Source of the DNA: Rhodococcus sp. 14-1411-2a
GTDB taxonomy: Bacteria; Actinomycetota; Actinomycetes; Mycobacteriales; Mycobacteriaceae
DNA length: 64,000 bases
NCBI RefSeq assembly: GCF_002259485.1
Contig: NZ_NPGA01000009.1
Span: forward strand, 372,001-436,000
Reading direction: 5' to 3'
Positions 7,171 through 15,673 of this stretch are shown here, piece by piece. How positions within the stretch are numbered: position 1 is the first letter of the stretch; every line of letters starts with the position of its first letter. The translations under genes were made by a program, and so were the position numbers. A model generated the notes under the pieces. That model ran no database searches, was not told the DNA's origin, and worked only from the letters and a program-made list of their open reading frames with translations.

Positions 7171-8286
7171 TCAGCCCAATTGCACTGTTGCCGTGGCCCG
7201 GTGGCCGAAGATGCGCTTGCCCTCGAATGTCGCGCCCAGTGAGATGACTGCAGTGCGCGTCGCCTCGTCCTTGGACTTGATCTTGCCGGTGAAGACGATT
7301 TCGGCGGCCTTGTGGGTGTCCACGGGGATGGGGGTGGTGAAGCGGACGGTGTAGTCCTTCACAGCGCCCGGGTCGCCGAGCCACTCGGTGACGTAGCCGC
7401 CGCCCACGCCCATCGTGAGCATCCCGTGGGCCAGCACGTTCTCGAGATCGATCAGCTTGGCGAACTGCTCGCTCCAGTGAATCGGGTTCGCGTCACCGGC
7501 AACGCCTGCGTAGTTGACCAGATCACCGCGGGTCAGGCGCACCGTGCGCGGCGGCAGTTCGTCTCCGACATTGACGTCGTCGAACTTCTGCGTCGGCCGA
7601 CCCCGGTACTCCTCGACGATCAGCGGCTCGTGCTCCTGCGGAGTGGACAGTGTGTCGCTCTGACCGGAATCGGCTCCGCCGACGTCCGTCGTCGCACCGA
7701 ACATGACCAAGTTCTTCGCGGACTCGGCGATGGCCGGATCGATCTCGCCCGACCGACCGACGAGGAGCGTGGTGTACGTGGTCTGCACCAATTCGTTCTT
7801 CTGATTGGACACGACGTTCTTGGTGACCATCATGTCGCGACCCATGACCGTCTTGAACGAATCGAGCGAGACATCGCATGTCAGTTGGTCGCCGGCAAGG
7901 ATCGGCTTCTGGAACACCAGCACCTGATCGGTCTGCAGAATCTGGCTCAGGTCGTAACCCTCGGCGATGGACTGGAGAAGCTTCTTCTGCGCGAGGGTGC
8001 CGACCAGCGACATGAACGTCAAAGGTGCGACGAGGGCGCTGTGACCCAGAGCGGCGGCAGCGTCGCCATCCCAGTGGGCGGGGTGGAAATCCTGGACGGC
8101 GCGGGCATATTCACGGACCTTCTCGCGGCCCACCTCGTAGTAGTCCTCGGTGCGGTAGTGATAACCGACCATGCTCCGAGCGTGTTCCGCCGGATCGAAC
8201 GCCTCCTCGCCGGTCGCTGCCGTACCGGACTCCGCTACCTGCTCTGCCACTGTTGTCCCACCGTCTCGTACCCCACTGTTCACCAT
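7171..8286 (-). CDS. Fused HadA/HadB-type (3R)-hydroxyacyl-ACP dehydratase
   Basis: A 371-residue double hot-dog protein. The N-terminal half (about residues 40-180: YEVGREKVREYARAVQDF, FQKPILAGDQL) resembles HadA and MaoC N domains. The C-terminal half (about 230-370) carries the hydratase 2 motif YAGVAGDANPIHWSE ... LAHGM with its catalytic Asp and His, like HadB. In mycobacteria HadA and HadB are separate subunits that dehydrate hydroxyacyl-ACP in FAS-II for mycolic acids. The fusion is known from Rhodococcus. The ATG at 8286 is used. A GTG at residue 13 of this frame is an alternative start. Confidence 0.85.
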   Translation of the reverse strand: MVNSGVRDGGTTVAEQVAESGTAATGEEAFDPAEHARSMVGYHYRTEDYYEVGREKVREYARAVQDFHPAHWDGDAAAALGHSALVAPLTFMSLVGTLAQKKLLQSIAEGYDLSQILQTDQVLVFQKPILAGDQLTCDVSLDSFKTVMGRDMMVTKNVVSNQKNELVQTTYTTLLVGRSGEIDPAIAESAKNLVMFGATTDVGGADSGQSDTLSTPQEHEPLIVEEYRGRPTQKFDDVNVGDELPPRTVRLTRGDLVNYAGVAGDANPIHWSEQFAKLIDLENVLAHGMLTMGVGGGYVTEWLGDPGAVKDYTVRFTTPIPVDTHKAAEIVFTGKIKSKDEATRTAVISLGATFEGKRIFGHRATATVQLG

Positions 8287-8336
8287 TACCCGAGCAACTT
8301 ACCGAACAACGGCGTTGGTTGGCCAGGCCGGAGGGG

Positions 8337-9305
8337 TCAAGCCGAGCGGTGTCGCGGAGAGTCGTGGTAGCCCACCATGCCCACCATCGAGGCGTGTTGC
8401 GACGGCACAACGTTGGCGATCATGGCACCACGCGGGCGATGGCGACGCGACGCGACCGCGTCGACTGCCATCAGAGCCGCACCGTGCGCGGTGAGGGACT
8501 CCGGATTGGCGGGCGCGACGACCGGCAGCATCAGATCACGACGAAACAGACGCCGCAGCGTCGGGATGTTGGCGCACCCGCCGACCATCACCAAGGCGTT
8601 GACGGCACAGGGAGCGTCAACGATGACACTGGCCACCCAGTCCTCCAGCGAACGAATGCTGCGCTCGAGAACATCGTCGAAAGTATTGCGCCACAATCGC
8701 ACCGGCCCACCGACGAAAGGTCCGGCAACTTCCGCCACCCGCAGCCTGGACAGCTGCTCGCGTGCGGTACGAACCGACACCGCCAGATCTGCTCGGGTGC
8801 GATCGGACGCCAACTCGTCCGCTCCGTACATCGAGAGCAAGTAGCGGGAGACCTGCTCGTCGCAGCTGTTACCCCCGAACAGCGTGGTGCGCACCGAACT
8901 GAAGACCGTGCCGGTGGCCGGATCCGCGACCGACACCGTGGTGCCCGACGCTCCGACGTCACAGATCGCGACGGTACGAGCGCCCTCCAGCTGGCCGGTG
9001 CCCCGCAGATACCGCAGCTGAGCACCGAGTTCGGAGGCGACCAACAGACGATCGGCCTCGTACGTGGAGTAGGCGGAGGTTCGCGCGCGAGCACCGGGAT
9101 CGTCGGGCACAGCCAGGACGATGTCGGTTCTGTCGACCATCTGGTCGCGCGACATGGAGTCCAGCAAGTCGATGGCGACCCGAAGATGGTCGTCGGGATC
9201 GAACGAGTGAACGATGTGGGCCGACCGCACCGACTCGTCGATCGCATCGACTGCGACCCCTCGGGCAGTGGCGGAACCCACCGAAACACCAAGGACTGTT
9301 CTCAT
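8337..9305 (-). CDS. Hsp70/actin-like ATPase-domain protein, paralog 1 (no tail)
   Basis: A 322-residue protein related to the ASKHA (Hsp70-actin) ATPase fold. It opens with TVLGVSVGSATARGV (phosphate-1-like). Near residue 115 it has CDVGASGTTVSVAD (phosphate-2-like), then PFVGGPVRLWRNTFDDVLE, and an adenosine-type motif ALVMVGGCANIPTLRRLF near residue 240. There is no peptide-binding domain and no membrane segment. It is closely related to the ATPase half of the protein at 12540. The role is unknown. An ATPase, scaffold or sensor partner of its membrane-anchored paralogs is plausible. Confidence 0.7.
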   Translation of the reverse strand: MRTVLGVSVGSATARGVAVDAIDESVRSAHIVHSFDPDDHLRVAIDLLDSMSRDQMVDRTDIVLAVPDDPGARARTSAYSTYEADRLLVASELGAQLRYLRGTGQLEGARTVAICDVGASGTTVSVADPATGTVFSSVRTTLFGGNSCDEQVSRYLLSMYGADELASDRTRADLAVSVRTAREQLSRLRVAEVAGPFVGGPVRLWRNTFDDVLERSIRSLEDWVASVIVDAPCAVNALVMVGGCANIPTLRRLFRRDLMLPVVAPANPESLTAHGAALMAVDAVASRRHRPRGAMIANVVPSQHASMVGMVGYHDSPRHRSA

Positions 9306-9445
9306 GATTCCTCGACTCGACTGGCTACTCCGACCAGCCGATACTAACCGCCGAACCGTCGCCTGGACAGCAAACTGGGTATCTCGATGAACTTTTGGTT
9401 TGTTTTGGGAGATATAACAAGCAGCAGGACATCAGCCGTCCGTTC

Positions 9446-9733
9446 TCACGCGACGTGGTCGAACGGTTCTCGACGGTCCGCCAGCAGCGGACCCCATTCC
9501 TCCTGCGCCGACGTCATCGCCGCGCACGCGACACCGTTGGCCGAATCCATCCCACGCGCAGCCGCGACGATGGAGCGGGCGGACTGCACGAGCGAGACAT
9601 CGAAGCGGAAGCTGTGCGCCGCCAATTCGGCGAACGCCTCCTCCGGACTACAGCCACGCAGCGCGATGAGAACACCCACTGCCCTGTCGATGGTCGTACG
9701 GGTCACCGGTTCTGCTGCGGGATGTTCGGTCAT
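9446..9733 (-). CDS. ANTAR-domain RNA-binding antitermination protein
   Basis: A 95-residue protein made almost only of an ANTAR domain: RTTIDRAVGVLIALRGCSPEEAFAEL then SFRFDVSLVQSARSIV, matching the AxxxIxxAxGxLm pattern and the three-helix arrangement. ANTAR domains bind paired hairpins in nascent mRNA and prevent termination, usually under control of a sensor domain or kinase. Here no sensor is attached, so regulation would have to come from a partner. It sits inside the cluster of Hsp70-like ATPase paralogs. Confidence 0.85.
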   Translation of the reverse strand: MTEHPAAEPVTRTTIDRAVGVLIALRGCSPEEAFAELAAHSFRFDVSLVQSARSIVAAARGMDSANGVACAAMTSAQEEWGPLLADRREPFDHVA

Positions 9734-9884
9734 CGAATACTCACCGTCTACTGGTCGATCACCCGATGGTAGCGGCGGGTGAGCAGAAGTTCAGGTGTCC
9801 GAGTCGAATTCACATACCCGTCACGCGAAGGACTTGTACAAGTATCAAAACCGCTCGCTCACAATGCAATCAACGGATCGAGGG

Positions 9885-10961
9885 CTATTCGAACGAATCT
9901 GTCGGCGGTTCTGTATCGGTGGTGGGCTCGGTGATCTCCGGAACCTCGGTGGTCGGCTCGGCCGGGTCCGTGGACGGCACCTCGGTTTCGGGTTCCGGCT
10001 CGGGCGGGGGATCGACGGTCGTCGGTTCCTCGCCACCCGAGTCGCCACCCGAGTCGCCACCGCCGGAATCACCGCCGGAATCACCGCCACCGGAGTTGCC
10101 CCCGCCGGGTCTGCCGCCACCCGAATCGACGGCACCCGCATCGACGCCACCCGTATCGACGCGCCCGGAGTTGCCTCCTCCCGACGACGCCTCGACGTAC
10201 GGAGTGGGGACCGAACCCGCAGTGGGTGCTGCGCTCCAGGTACCGACCGGCATCGGCCCGTACGCGGGGGCCTCGAGCAACCCGGTGTCGACGGCCGGAA
10301 CCGCCGACGGGTCGGTAGAGGGGACCGCCGAATCGGCGACCACCACCGCCGAGGACGCGGCTTCGTTGTCTCCGCTCGACGGGACCTCGGCAACATCGGC
10401 GGTATCGACCACGGAATTCTGCGTTGGATCGGACGCCGCCAGTGCCCACACGGTGGCTCCGCTCAGTGCGGCGAGAACCGCGACGCCCAACCCGATCATC
10501 GTCAGTCTCGCGCTGCGGGGCGTACCGGCCACATCGCTGCCGGAACCACTTCGGTCTTCTTCACCCGTCGCAGTCGGAACGGCCACCGGCTCGGCGAGGG
10601 CGGCCTTGGCTCCGATCAGTGCCGCTGCAATTACCGATGGAACCGCGGAGTTCAACCGCGGATCTCCGGCATCCACTACCCCGACGTCATGAATATCGTG
10701 GGCGGCCAGAGCGGCACGAACGGTCCCGCAGAGCGCGATGCTGTCGCAGACCACCCCGGACCCGCTGATCAGCAGGTCGTTCTGGGCCGCCTGCACCCTC
10801 ATGATTCCGAGCATCGTCGTGACGGCGTCCCCGACACCCCCGGGAGCCGAGGAGACGGAGACGGTGCGAGTGGAAATGGGGCCGAGCTCGGGTAGATCGG
10901 CCTCGACCAACGCAGCAGATATTTCGTCGTCACCGACGTGCACCCCGAGCGCAATGGCCAT
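9885..10961 (-). CDS. Membrane-anchored ATPase-like N domain with Gly/Ser/Asp repeat tail (paralog 2)
   Basis: The 358-residue protein starts with a truncated ASKHA-like domain (IALGVHVGDDEISAALVEAD; about residues 1-140, DUF7159-like). A single membrane segment follows (LTMIGLGVAVLAALSGATVWALA), then a low-complexity tail. The tail has a run of SGGGDSGGD-type repeats and ends rich in Pro, Glu and Thr. The topology suggests the N domain is inside the cell and the disordered tail outside. It lacks the second half of the ATPase fold, so catalysis is unlikely. It forms part of the three-paralog cluster. Function is unknown. Confidence 0.7.
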   Translation of the reverse strand: MAIALGVHVGDDEISAALVEADLPELGPISTRTVSVSSAPGGVGDAVTTMLGIMRVQAAQNDLLISGSGVVCDSIALCGTVRAALAAHDIHDVGVVDAGDPRLNSAVPSVIAAALIGAKAALAEPVAVPTATGEEDRSGSGSDVAGTPRSARLTMIGLGVAVLAALSGATVWALAASDPTQNSVVDTADVAEVPSSGDNEAASSAVVVADSAVPSTDPSAVPAVDTGLLEAPAYGPMPVGTWSAAPTAGSVPTPYVEASSGGGNSGRVDTGGVDAGAVDSGGGRPGGGNSGGGDSGGDSGGGDSGGDSGGEEPTTVDPPPEPEPETEVPSTDPAEPTTEVPEITEPTTDTEPPTDSFE

Positions 10962-10973
10962 GATCGTCGACTC

Positions 10974-11021
10974 CCCCGATTCGATTCGGACTCAGAGTAC
11001 CCTTCGAGTCTCGAATCGGGG
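10974..11021 (-). terminator. Hairpin downstream of the CYTH-CHAD gene
   Basis: Arms CCCCGATTCGA (10974-10984) and TCGAATCGGGG (11011-11021) pair perfectly, with an inner GACTC/GAGTC pair. It lies between the CYTH-CHAD stop and the next minus-strand start. There is no clear T-run, so termination strength is uncertain. Confidence 0.6.
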
Positions 11022-11041
11022 AATCATCCCGGTTTCGGTGA

Positions 11042-12493
11042 TCAGAACTCCAACCTGCTCGCCTCGTCCCGGGCTACCTCGGCGGCGCGACGCTCGCGCT
11101 CGAACAGCAGGCCGAAGGTGAAACCGTTCTCCCCCGCCGTCGTCCCTGCCCGCGCGCCGAGAGTTCGCAGAATTTCCGCCGCGATCACCGCATCCTGGTG
11201 CTCTCCCAGCACCTCCTGAATTGTCTTGTAGTGCTTGATGTTCGCTTTCGAGACCTTCTTGTCCACCACCGGCGCCACCAACTCGGCCGCATACCGCGCA
11301 CGTTTCGACGCCTTCCGTGCACGATGCAACGCCTCGTCGTCGGTACCGCGCACGGCACTCTTCGTGCGATCGATCGCCTTCTTGCCGGCCTTGCGCGCCA
11401 GCTTGACCAACACGCGGTCGGTAACCTCGCCGTCGATCGGTAGCCCCCGCGACCACTCCGACAGCGTCGTGAGCAGCGCGCGGTAACGATCTCCGTCGAG
11501 TTCGGTCATCGCCGCCTCGCGGTATCGGATCTGCTCGGCCAACAGATCGTTCTCGATGCGCGACGCCACCGGCCCGAGCACCAGTTCGGGCGGCAGTTCG
11601 CGCAGCGCTGCCGCGAACCGAGCACGCTGCACCTGACGATCTCGAACCTCACCGAGAATGCTTGCATACCAGGACAGTTCGGCCTCGAGTTGGGCAGCCG
11701 GCTCGTCCTCGAACAGACTCCCGAACACGCGGAGGGTACTGCGGTAGCGCCGAATGGCCACCCGCGTGGAGTGAATCGGATCCAGCCCCCGACGCAGATA
11801 CACATCGCCTGCGACGATCGCCTGCGCCTGATCGTCGAGATAGTCCGCCAGCAGCGCCACCCCGGGTTCGGCAGGTTCCTGGCGCACCACCGACAGCGCA
11901 CGATCCAACTTCGACGGATGCGCCGAGGGCCGAGCACCGGCGGCGCGCAGCACCTTGCCCGCCTTCTTCAGGAACGACTCCGAGCCTGCGGGTCCGAGTT
12001 CCACCTCCACCTCGCGCCACCGCGGACCGGTCGCACCGCCGATCAAGACCACCGACACTTCGTCGTCGGCGATTTCCGCGACGACGGCCCCATCGGCGTC
12101 GGACACGGTGTGGATCGTTCGACGCGTCGTCAAAGTAGCGACCGCGGCCAACTGCGCGCCCATCACCGCACCGCGCAGTACATCGTTCAGCTCGTCCGGC
12201 ACCGCGTTGTGCGCACCGCTGCCGAGAGGGAGCCGAATCTCGGTCCGCGCCTTCTCCGCCGGGACCTTTGCATGCCAGCCGTTGTCGGAGTCACCGGTAC
12301 GACGCCGGACGGTGATCCCGCGTCGCAACAGGTCGTGGCCCGCAGTGTCGAAATACTCACTGCTCAGGTCGGTCTCGCTCGACACCAGTGCGCCGCCGGT
12401 GGGCACCAGCGCAGCGAGAGTGGGCAACTGAAATTCTGCGTCGACGTCGAACTTGTCTTCGCGCTCGGTCTGAATCGACTCCATACTGCTCAT
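11042..12493 (-). CDS. CYTH and CHAD domain protein
   Basis: A 483-residue cytosolic protein. The CYTH domain (about residues 8-200) begins with the diagnostic EREDKF (ExExK) motif for triphosphate and divalent metal binding. The CHAD domain (about 215-480) has conserved histidine/arginine helices such as IHSTRVAIRRYRSTLRVFG. CYTH enzymes hydrolyse inorganic or organic triphosphates, and CHAD domains bind polyphosphate. The likely role is therefore polyphosphate-related metabolism or sensing. The start is either the ATG at 12493 or the ATG at 12484 nine bases inside. A GAGG motif lies just upstream of the first. Confidence 0.88.
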   Translation of the reverse strand: MSSMESIQTEREDKFDVDAEFQLPTLAALVPTGGALVSSETDLSSEYFDTAGHDLLRRGITVRRRTGDSDNGWHAKVPAEKARTEIRLPLGSGAHNAVPDELNDVLRGAVMGAQLAAVATLTTRRTIHTVSDADGAVVAEIADDEVSVVLIGGATGPRWREVEVELGPAGSESFLKKAGKVLRAAGARPSAHPSKLDRALSVVRQEPAEPGVALLADYLDDQAQAIVAGDVYLRRGLDPIHSTRVAIRRYRSTLRVFGSLFEDEPAAQLEAELSWYASILGEVRDRQVQRARFAAALRELPPELVLGPVASRIENDLLAEQIRYREAAMTELDGDRYRALLTTLSEWSRGLPIDGEVTDRVLVKLARKAGKKAIDRTKSAVRGTDDEALHRARKASKRARYAAELVAPVVDKKVSKANIKHYKTIQEVLGEHQDAVIAAEILRTLGARAGTTAGENGFTFGLLFERERRAAEVARDEASRLEF

Positions 12494-12539
12494 CCTGCCT
12501 CGAGTGCCCGGGCCGATGACGGCCGAAAGCGCAGACCGG

Positions 12540-14135
12540 TCAGCGTCGCGGAAAGTCGAAATCCGGCAATGAAAAGTCGATCGTCCGAGTCGGCCGCGTT
12601 GTTGTCGTCGTGGTCCGGGTCGTCGTGGTGGGACGCGTTGTGGTCGGACGAGTCGTGGCGGCAGGTGGGACCGTCGTCTGCACCACGGTCGACCGATCGA
12701 CGGTGGGCCTACTCGGTGCCGTTGTCTGCTCGATGTCGGACGGGGCACCGGTCGTGGTGACGGTGCGCCGTGTGGCGGTGGCGCTTTCGGCGACCGTCGT
12801 GGCCGGTGTCTGAGACGAGGACGACGTTGGCGGCGCGCCGGCCGAAGGAGAGGTCGGCGTCGCCGTCGTGGTCGCGAACGGTACCGACGGTCCGGCGGGT
12901 TCGGCGGGTTCGGCGGGTGACCCGTCTGCCGCAGGCACCACGGACTGCGACCGGGCGGGTTGCGAGGAGTCCTGCGACGTGGTCACCGACGGCGCTGGAT
13001 CCTCGCCGCTGGTCCGTGCCGCCGCAGTGACCACGGTGCCGGCTGCACACACCGCGACGAGTGCCGCGAGCGCACCGCCGAGATGCCGGGACTTGTTGGC
13101 CCTGGTCATCCGCTTGGAGGAGGTGTCGCTGTGCCGCGGACGCTTCGAGACCACCGGGACAACCGCGGTCACCTCGAGGTCTGCGGAATCCCGGTCCACG
13201 GCATCGAACCGATCGGTGAGCGCCTCCGGTGCCGCAGGCGCAGGCCGCAGACCCACCGTCCGAGCGATCCCAGCAGCGCCGTGCGCCGCCAGCAGTTCCG
13301 GCTGCTCGGGCACATAGACCGGCATCGACACCGCGTCGAACAGGACCTGACGAATTATCTGCATGTTGGCACCGCCGCCGACGGCGACGACGGCGTCGAC
13401 GCGAACGCCCTGCGCCTCGACCGCGTCGAGGACGTCGACGGCCATCGAGACAGCTCGGTGCACGGCGTCGCCGATGACCTCGTCGAGATTGCCACGCCAC
13501 AGCGACGCGCGTCCGCCGACGAACGGCCCGGTGATCGACACGCTGCGAAGCAGAGCCAGCTCGTGTTTGCCGTCGCGGACGTCGTGCACGAGCCGCCTGC
13601 GAGCCTCGATCGTCAGCGCCTCGGCCGCGCCGAATGTCGCGATGAGGTGATCGCACAGCATTCGATCGCACTCGTCACCACTGAGCGCGTCCGTTCGACG
13701 CGACGCGAGAACGTCGCCGCTGTCGATGTCGACCACGGAGACCGAGGTACCGGACGCGCCGACGTCGAACAGGGCGACGCAGCGTTCGCCTGCCAGCACA
13801 CGTGTCTCACGTAGTGCGCCCAATTGGGCACCGAGTTCGGACACGAGGACGACACCGTCGGAGAAATCCTGATCGTAGGCCGCTCTTGGGTCGCTCTCAC
13901 GCAATGCGAGCACCGGATAGAAATCCGCCGACGCATACTCCGACGCCAGGTTGTGAACCGATGCGATGACGGCATCCCACGGATCGGGGGCGAGGCCGTT
14001 GGGTGCGGGCCGGGACGCGACGGGCTCGTGCACTTCCAGCACGGCGCCGGAGCGGGCGTTGGCACTGATCACGCTGCGGAGACCACTCGACCCCAACGAA
14101 GCGCCGAGTACGGACACATCGGGAACCGCGGACAC
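12540..14135 (-). CDS. Membrane-anchored Hsp70-like ATPase with Thr/Pro-rich tail (paralog 3)
   Basis: A 531-residue protein. Residues 1-290 form an ASKHA-type ATPase domain: VLGASLGSSGLRSV, FDVGASGTSVSVVD, GPFVGGRASLWRGNLDEV and AVVAVGGGANMQIIRQVLF. A basic linker and one membrane segment (HLGGALAALVAVCAAGTVV) follow, then about 150 residues of Ser/Thr/Pro/Ala-rich sequence ending in a Thr-Arg-Pro run and IDFSLPDFDFPRR. The tail is probably outside the membrane. GTG at 14135 is chosen because GAGG lies about seven bases upstream. TTG 14162 and GTG 14147 are also in frame. Partner and ligand are unknown. Confidence 0.72.
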   Translation of the reverse strand: MSAVPDVSVLGASLGSSGLRSVISANARSGAVLEVHEPVASRPAPNGLAPDPWDAVIASVHNLASEYASADFYPVLALRESDPRAAYDQDFSDGVVLVSELGAQLGALRETRVLAGERCVALFDVGASGTSVSVVDIDSGDVLASRRTDALSGDECDRMLCDHLIATFGAAEALTIEARRRLVHDVRDGKHELALLRSVSITGPFVGGRASLWRGNLDEVIGDAVHRAVSMAVDVLDAVEAQGVRVDAVVAVGGGANMQIIRQVLFDAVSMPVYVPEQPELLAAHGAAGIARTVGLRPAPAAPEALTDRFDAVDRDSADLEVTAVVPVVSKRPRHSDTSSKRMTRANKSRHLGGALAALVAVCAAGTVVTAAARTSGEDPAPSVTTSQDSSQPARSQSVVPAADGSPAEPAEPAGPSVPFATTTATPTSPSAGAPPTSSSSQTPATTVAESATATRRTVTTTGAPSDIEQTTAPSRPTVDRSTVVQTTVPPAATTRPTTTRPTTTTRTTTTTTRPTRTIDFSLPDFDFPRR

Positions 14136-14240
14136 AAGAAACCTCACTCTGGTAGGCCCCAACCCACGTCAGGTCACCAGAGTACCGTTACAACCGTCCG
14201 TTCGTCATGTTTTTCGGCGGTCAAACAAACTGCGGGATCG

Positions 14241-14819
14241 TTACTCGACGCTCGACCGGACGAAATTCAGGTAGGCCTTCGACGGCGTCGGCCCACGCTG
14301 ACCCTGATACTTCGACCCCACCGCGGCACTGCCGTACGGATTCTCGGACGGCGACGACAGCCGGAACAGACACAGCTGCCCGATCTTCATGCCCGGCCAC
14401 AACGTGATCGGGAGGTTGGCGACGTTGGACAACTCCAACGTGATGTGGCCGCTGAAGCCCGGATCGATGAACCCTGCAGTCGAGTGCGTGAGCAGACCCA
14501 GCCGCCCGAGCGAGCTCTTCCCCTCGAGCCGACCGGCCAGGTAGTCCGGCAGCGTCGTCAATTCGAGAGTGGAGCCGAGAACGAATTCACCCGGGTGCAG
14601 AACGAAGGGCTCGCCGGCCGCGGGTTCGACCAACGTCGTCAACTCGTCTTGCTGGAGCGACGGGTCGATGTGGGTGTAGCGGGTGTTGTTGAACACCCGA
14701 AACAGCTTGTCGAGCCGCACATCGACACTCGACGGCTGAACCATCGACGGGTCGAACGGTTCGATCGCCAGGTTTCCCTGGGTCACTTCGGCACGGATGT
14801 CACGGTCGGAGAGCAGCAC
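14241..14819 (-). CDS. dcd: dCTP deaminase (dUMP-forming type)
   Basis: A 192-residue protein of the dCTP deaminase/dUTPase trimer family: [12 protein letters not shown] start, [20 protein letters not shown] nucleotide-binding core with the [16 protein letters not shown] catalytic Glu region, and C-terminal [16 protein letters not shown]. Actinobacterial Dcd enzymes convert dCTP directly to dUMP. Length and motifs are normal. It is the last gene of the minus-strand group, adjacent to the divergent acyltransferase-like gene at 14960. Confidence 0.95.
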   Translation of the reverse strand: MLLSDRDIRAEVTQGNLAIEPFDPSMVQPSSVDVRLDKLFRVFNNTRYTHIDPSLQQDELTTLVEPAAGEPFVLHPGEFVLGSTLELTTLPDYLAGRLEGKSSLGRLGLLTHSTAGFIDPGFSGHITLELSNVANLPITLWPGMKIGQLCLFRLSSPSENPYGSAAVGSKYQGQRGPTPSKAYLNFVRSSVE

Positions 14820-14959
14820 CTCTGCAGGCTACTGGTCCTGGGCGGTCCCCCGCGACACACCCGAGTCCCGATCGCGGCGCATAGCTCTGCAAAGGAAAAG
14901 CCGGACAATCGAGCGGCACGACCATTCACATTCGGCAAACTCCTGTCAGGAAGACTGAA

Positions 14960-15673
14960 ATGACAATTGCGTTCGACGTCCCCTCGTACTGGGATCAGCG
15001 ATCCCAATGCTTCGTTCTGGCCACCACTCCCACAGAAAATCCGGCGTTGTGGAAACAATTCCTGGATGGCGCAGAGGAAAGCTATATGCGACACGGTGTC
15101 ACCACCGCTCTCGAAATATCGGCCATTCGTGACGGCAGCACCACGGCGCTGTTCTTCGCCGCACTCGACCGAACCGGACAAATAGTCGGCGGGGTACGGG
15201 TACAAGGACCGTATTCCTCGGTCGATCAATCGCACGCACTGATCGAATTCGCCGACCATCCAGAAGGCCTACGGCACGTGCACACCATGCTCGACGAACG
15301 CATCGGCCACGGAGTCGTCGAACTCAAATCCGCGTGGGTCGCTCAGCACGCACCCCACGGCCGCGCCGTCACCGCGATGATCGCCGAATCCCCCGCCTAC
15401 AGCACAGCACTTCTCGGTGCGCGCTACGCCCTTGCCACCGCGGCCTCCCACGTCCGTACCGCATGGCTCGACACCGGCGCCGTCATCGCCACCGAGATCG
15501 CGCCGATCCCCTATCCTGACGATCGCTATCGAACCGAGGTGTTCTGGTGGGACAGAACAACACTCGCATTCAACGCCGACCTGGCCACCTGGCGCCGAAT
15601 GCGGCACAACACGGTCACCCTGCTCGCACACCGCCGCGCAGCCGTCGAACTCCCGGAAGCAGTCGCATCATGA
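14960..15673 (+). CDS. Acyltransferase-like (GNAT/N-acyl amino acid synthase-type) hypothetical protein
   Basis: A 237-residue soluble protein without a clear family match by eye. The stretch TALFFAALDRTGQIVGGVRV, followed by HALIEFADHPEG, resembles the central strands of GNAT or autoinducer-synthase-like N-acyltransferases, where the acyl-CoA donor is held. Its stop overlaps the start of the E1/nitroreductase fusion (ATGA), so the two are translationally coupled and probably act on the same compound. The assignment to the GNAT superfamily is an inference. Confidence 0.55.
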   Translation: MTIAFDVPSYWDQRSQCFVLATTPTENPALWKQFLDGAEESYMRHGVTTALEISAIRDGSTTALFFAALDRTGQIVGGVRVQGPYSSVDQSHALIEFADHPEGLRHVHTMLDERIGHGVVELKSAWVAQHAPHGRAVTAMIAESPAYSTALLGARYALATAASHVRTAWLDTGAVIATEIAPIPYPDDRYRTEVFWWDRTTLAFNADLATWRRMRHNTVTLLAHRRAAVELPEAVAS

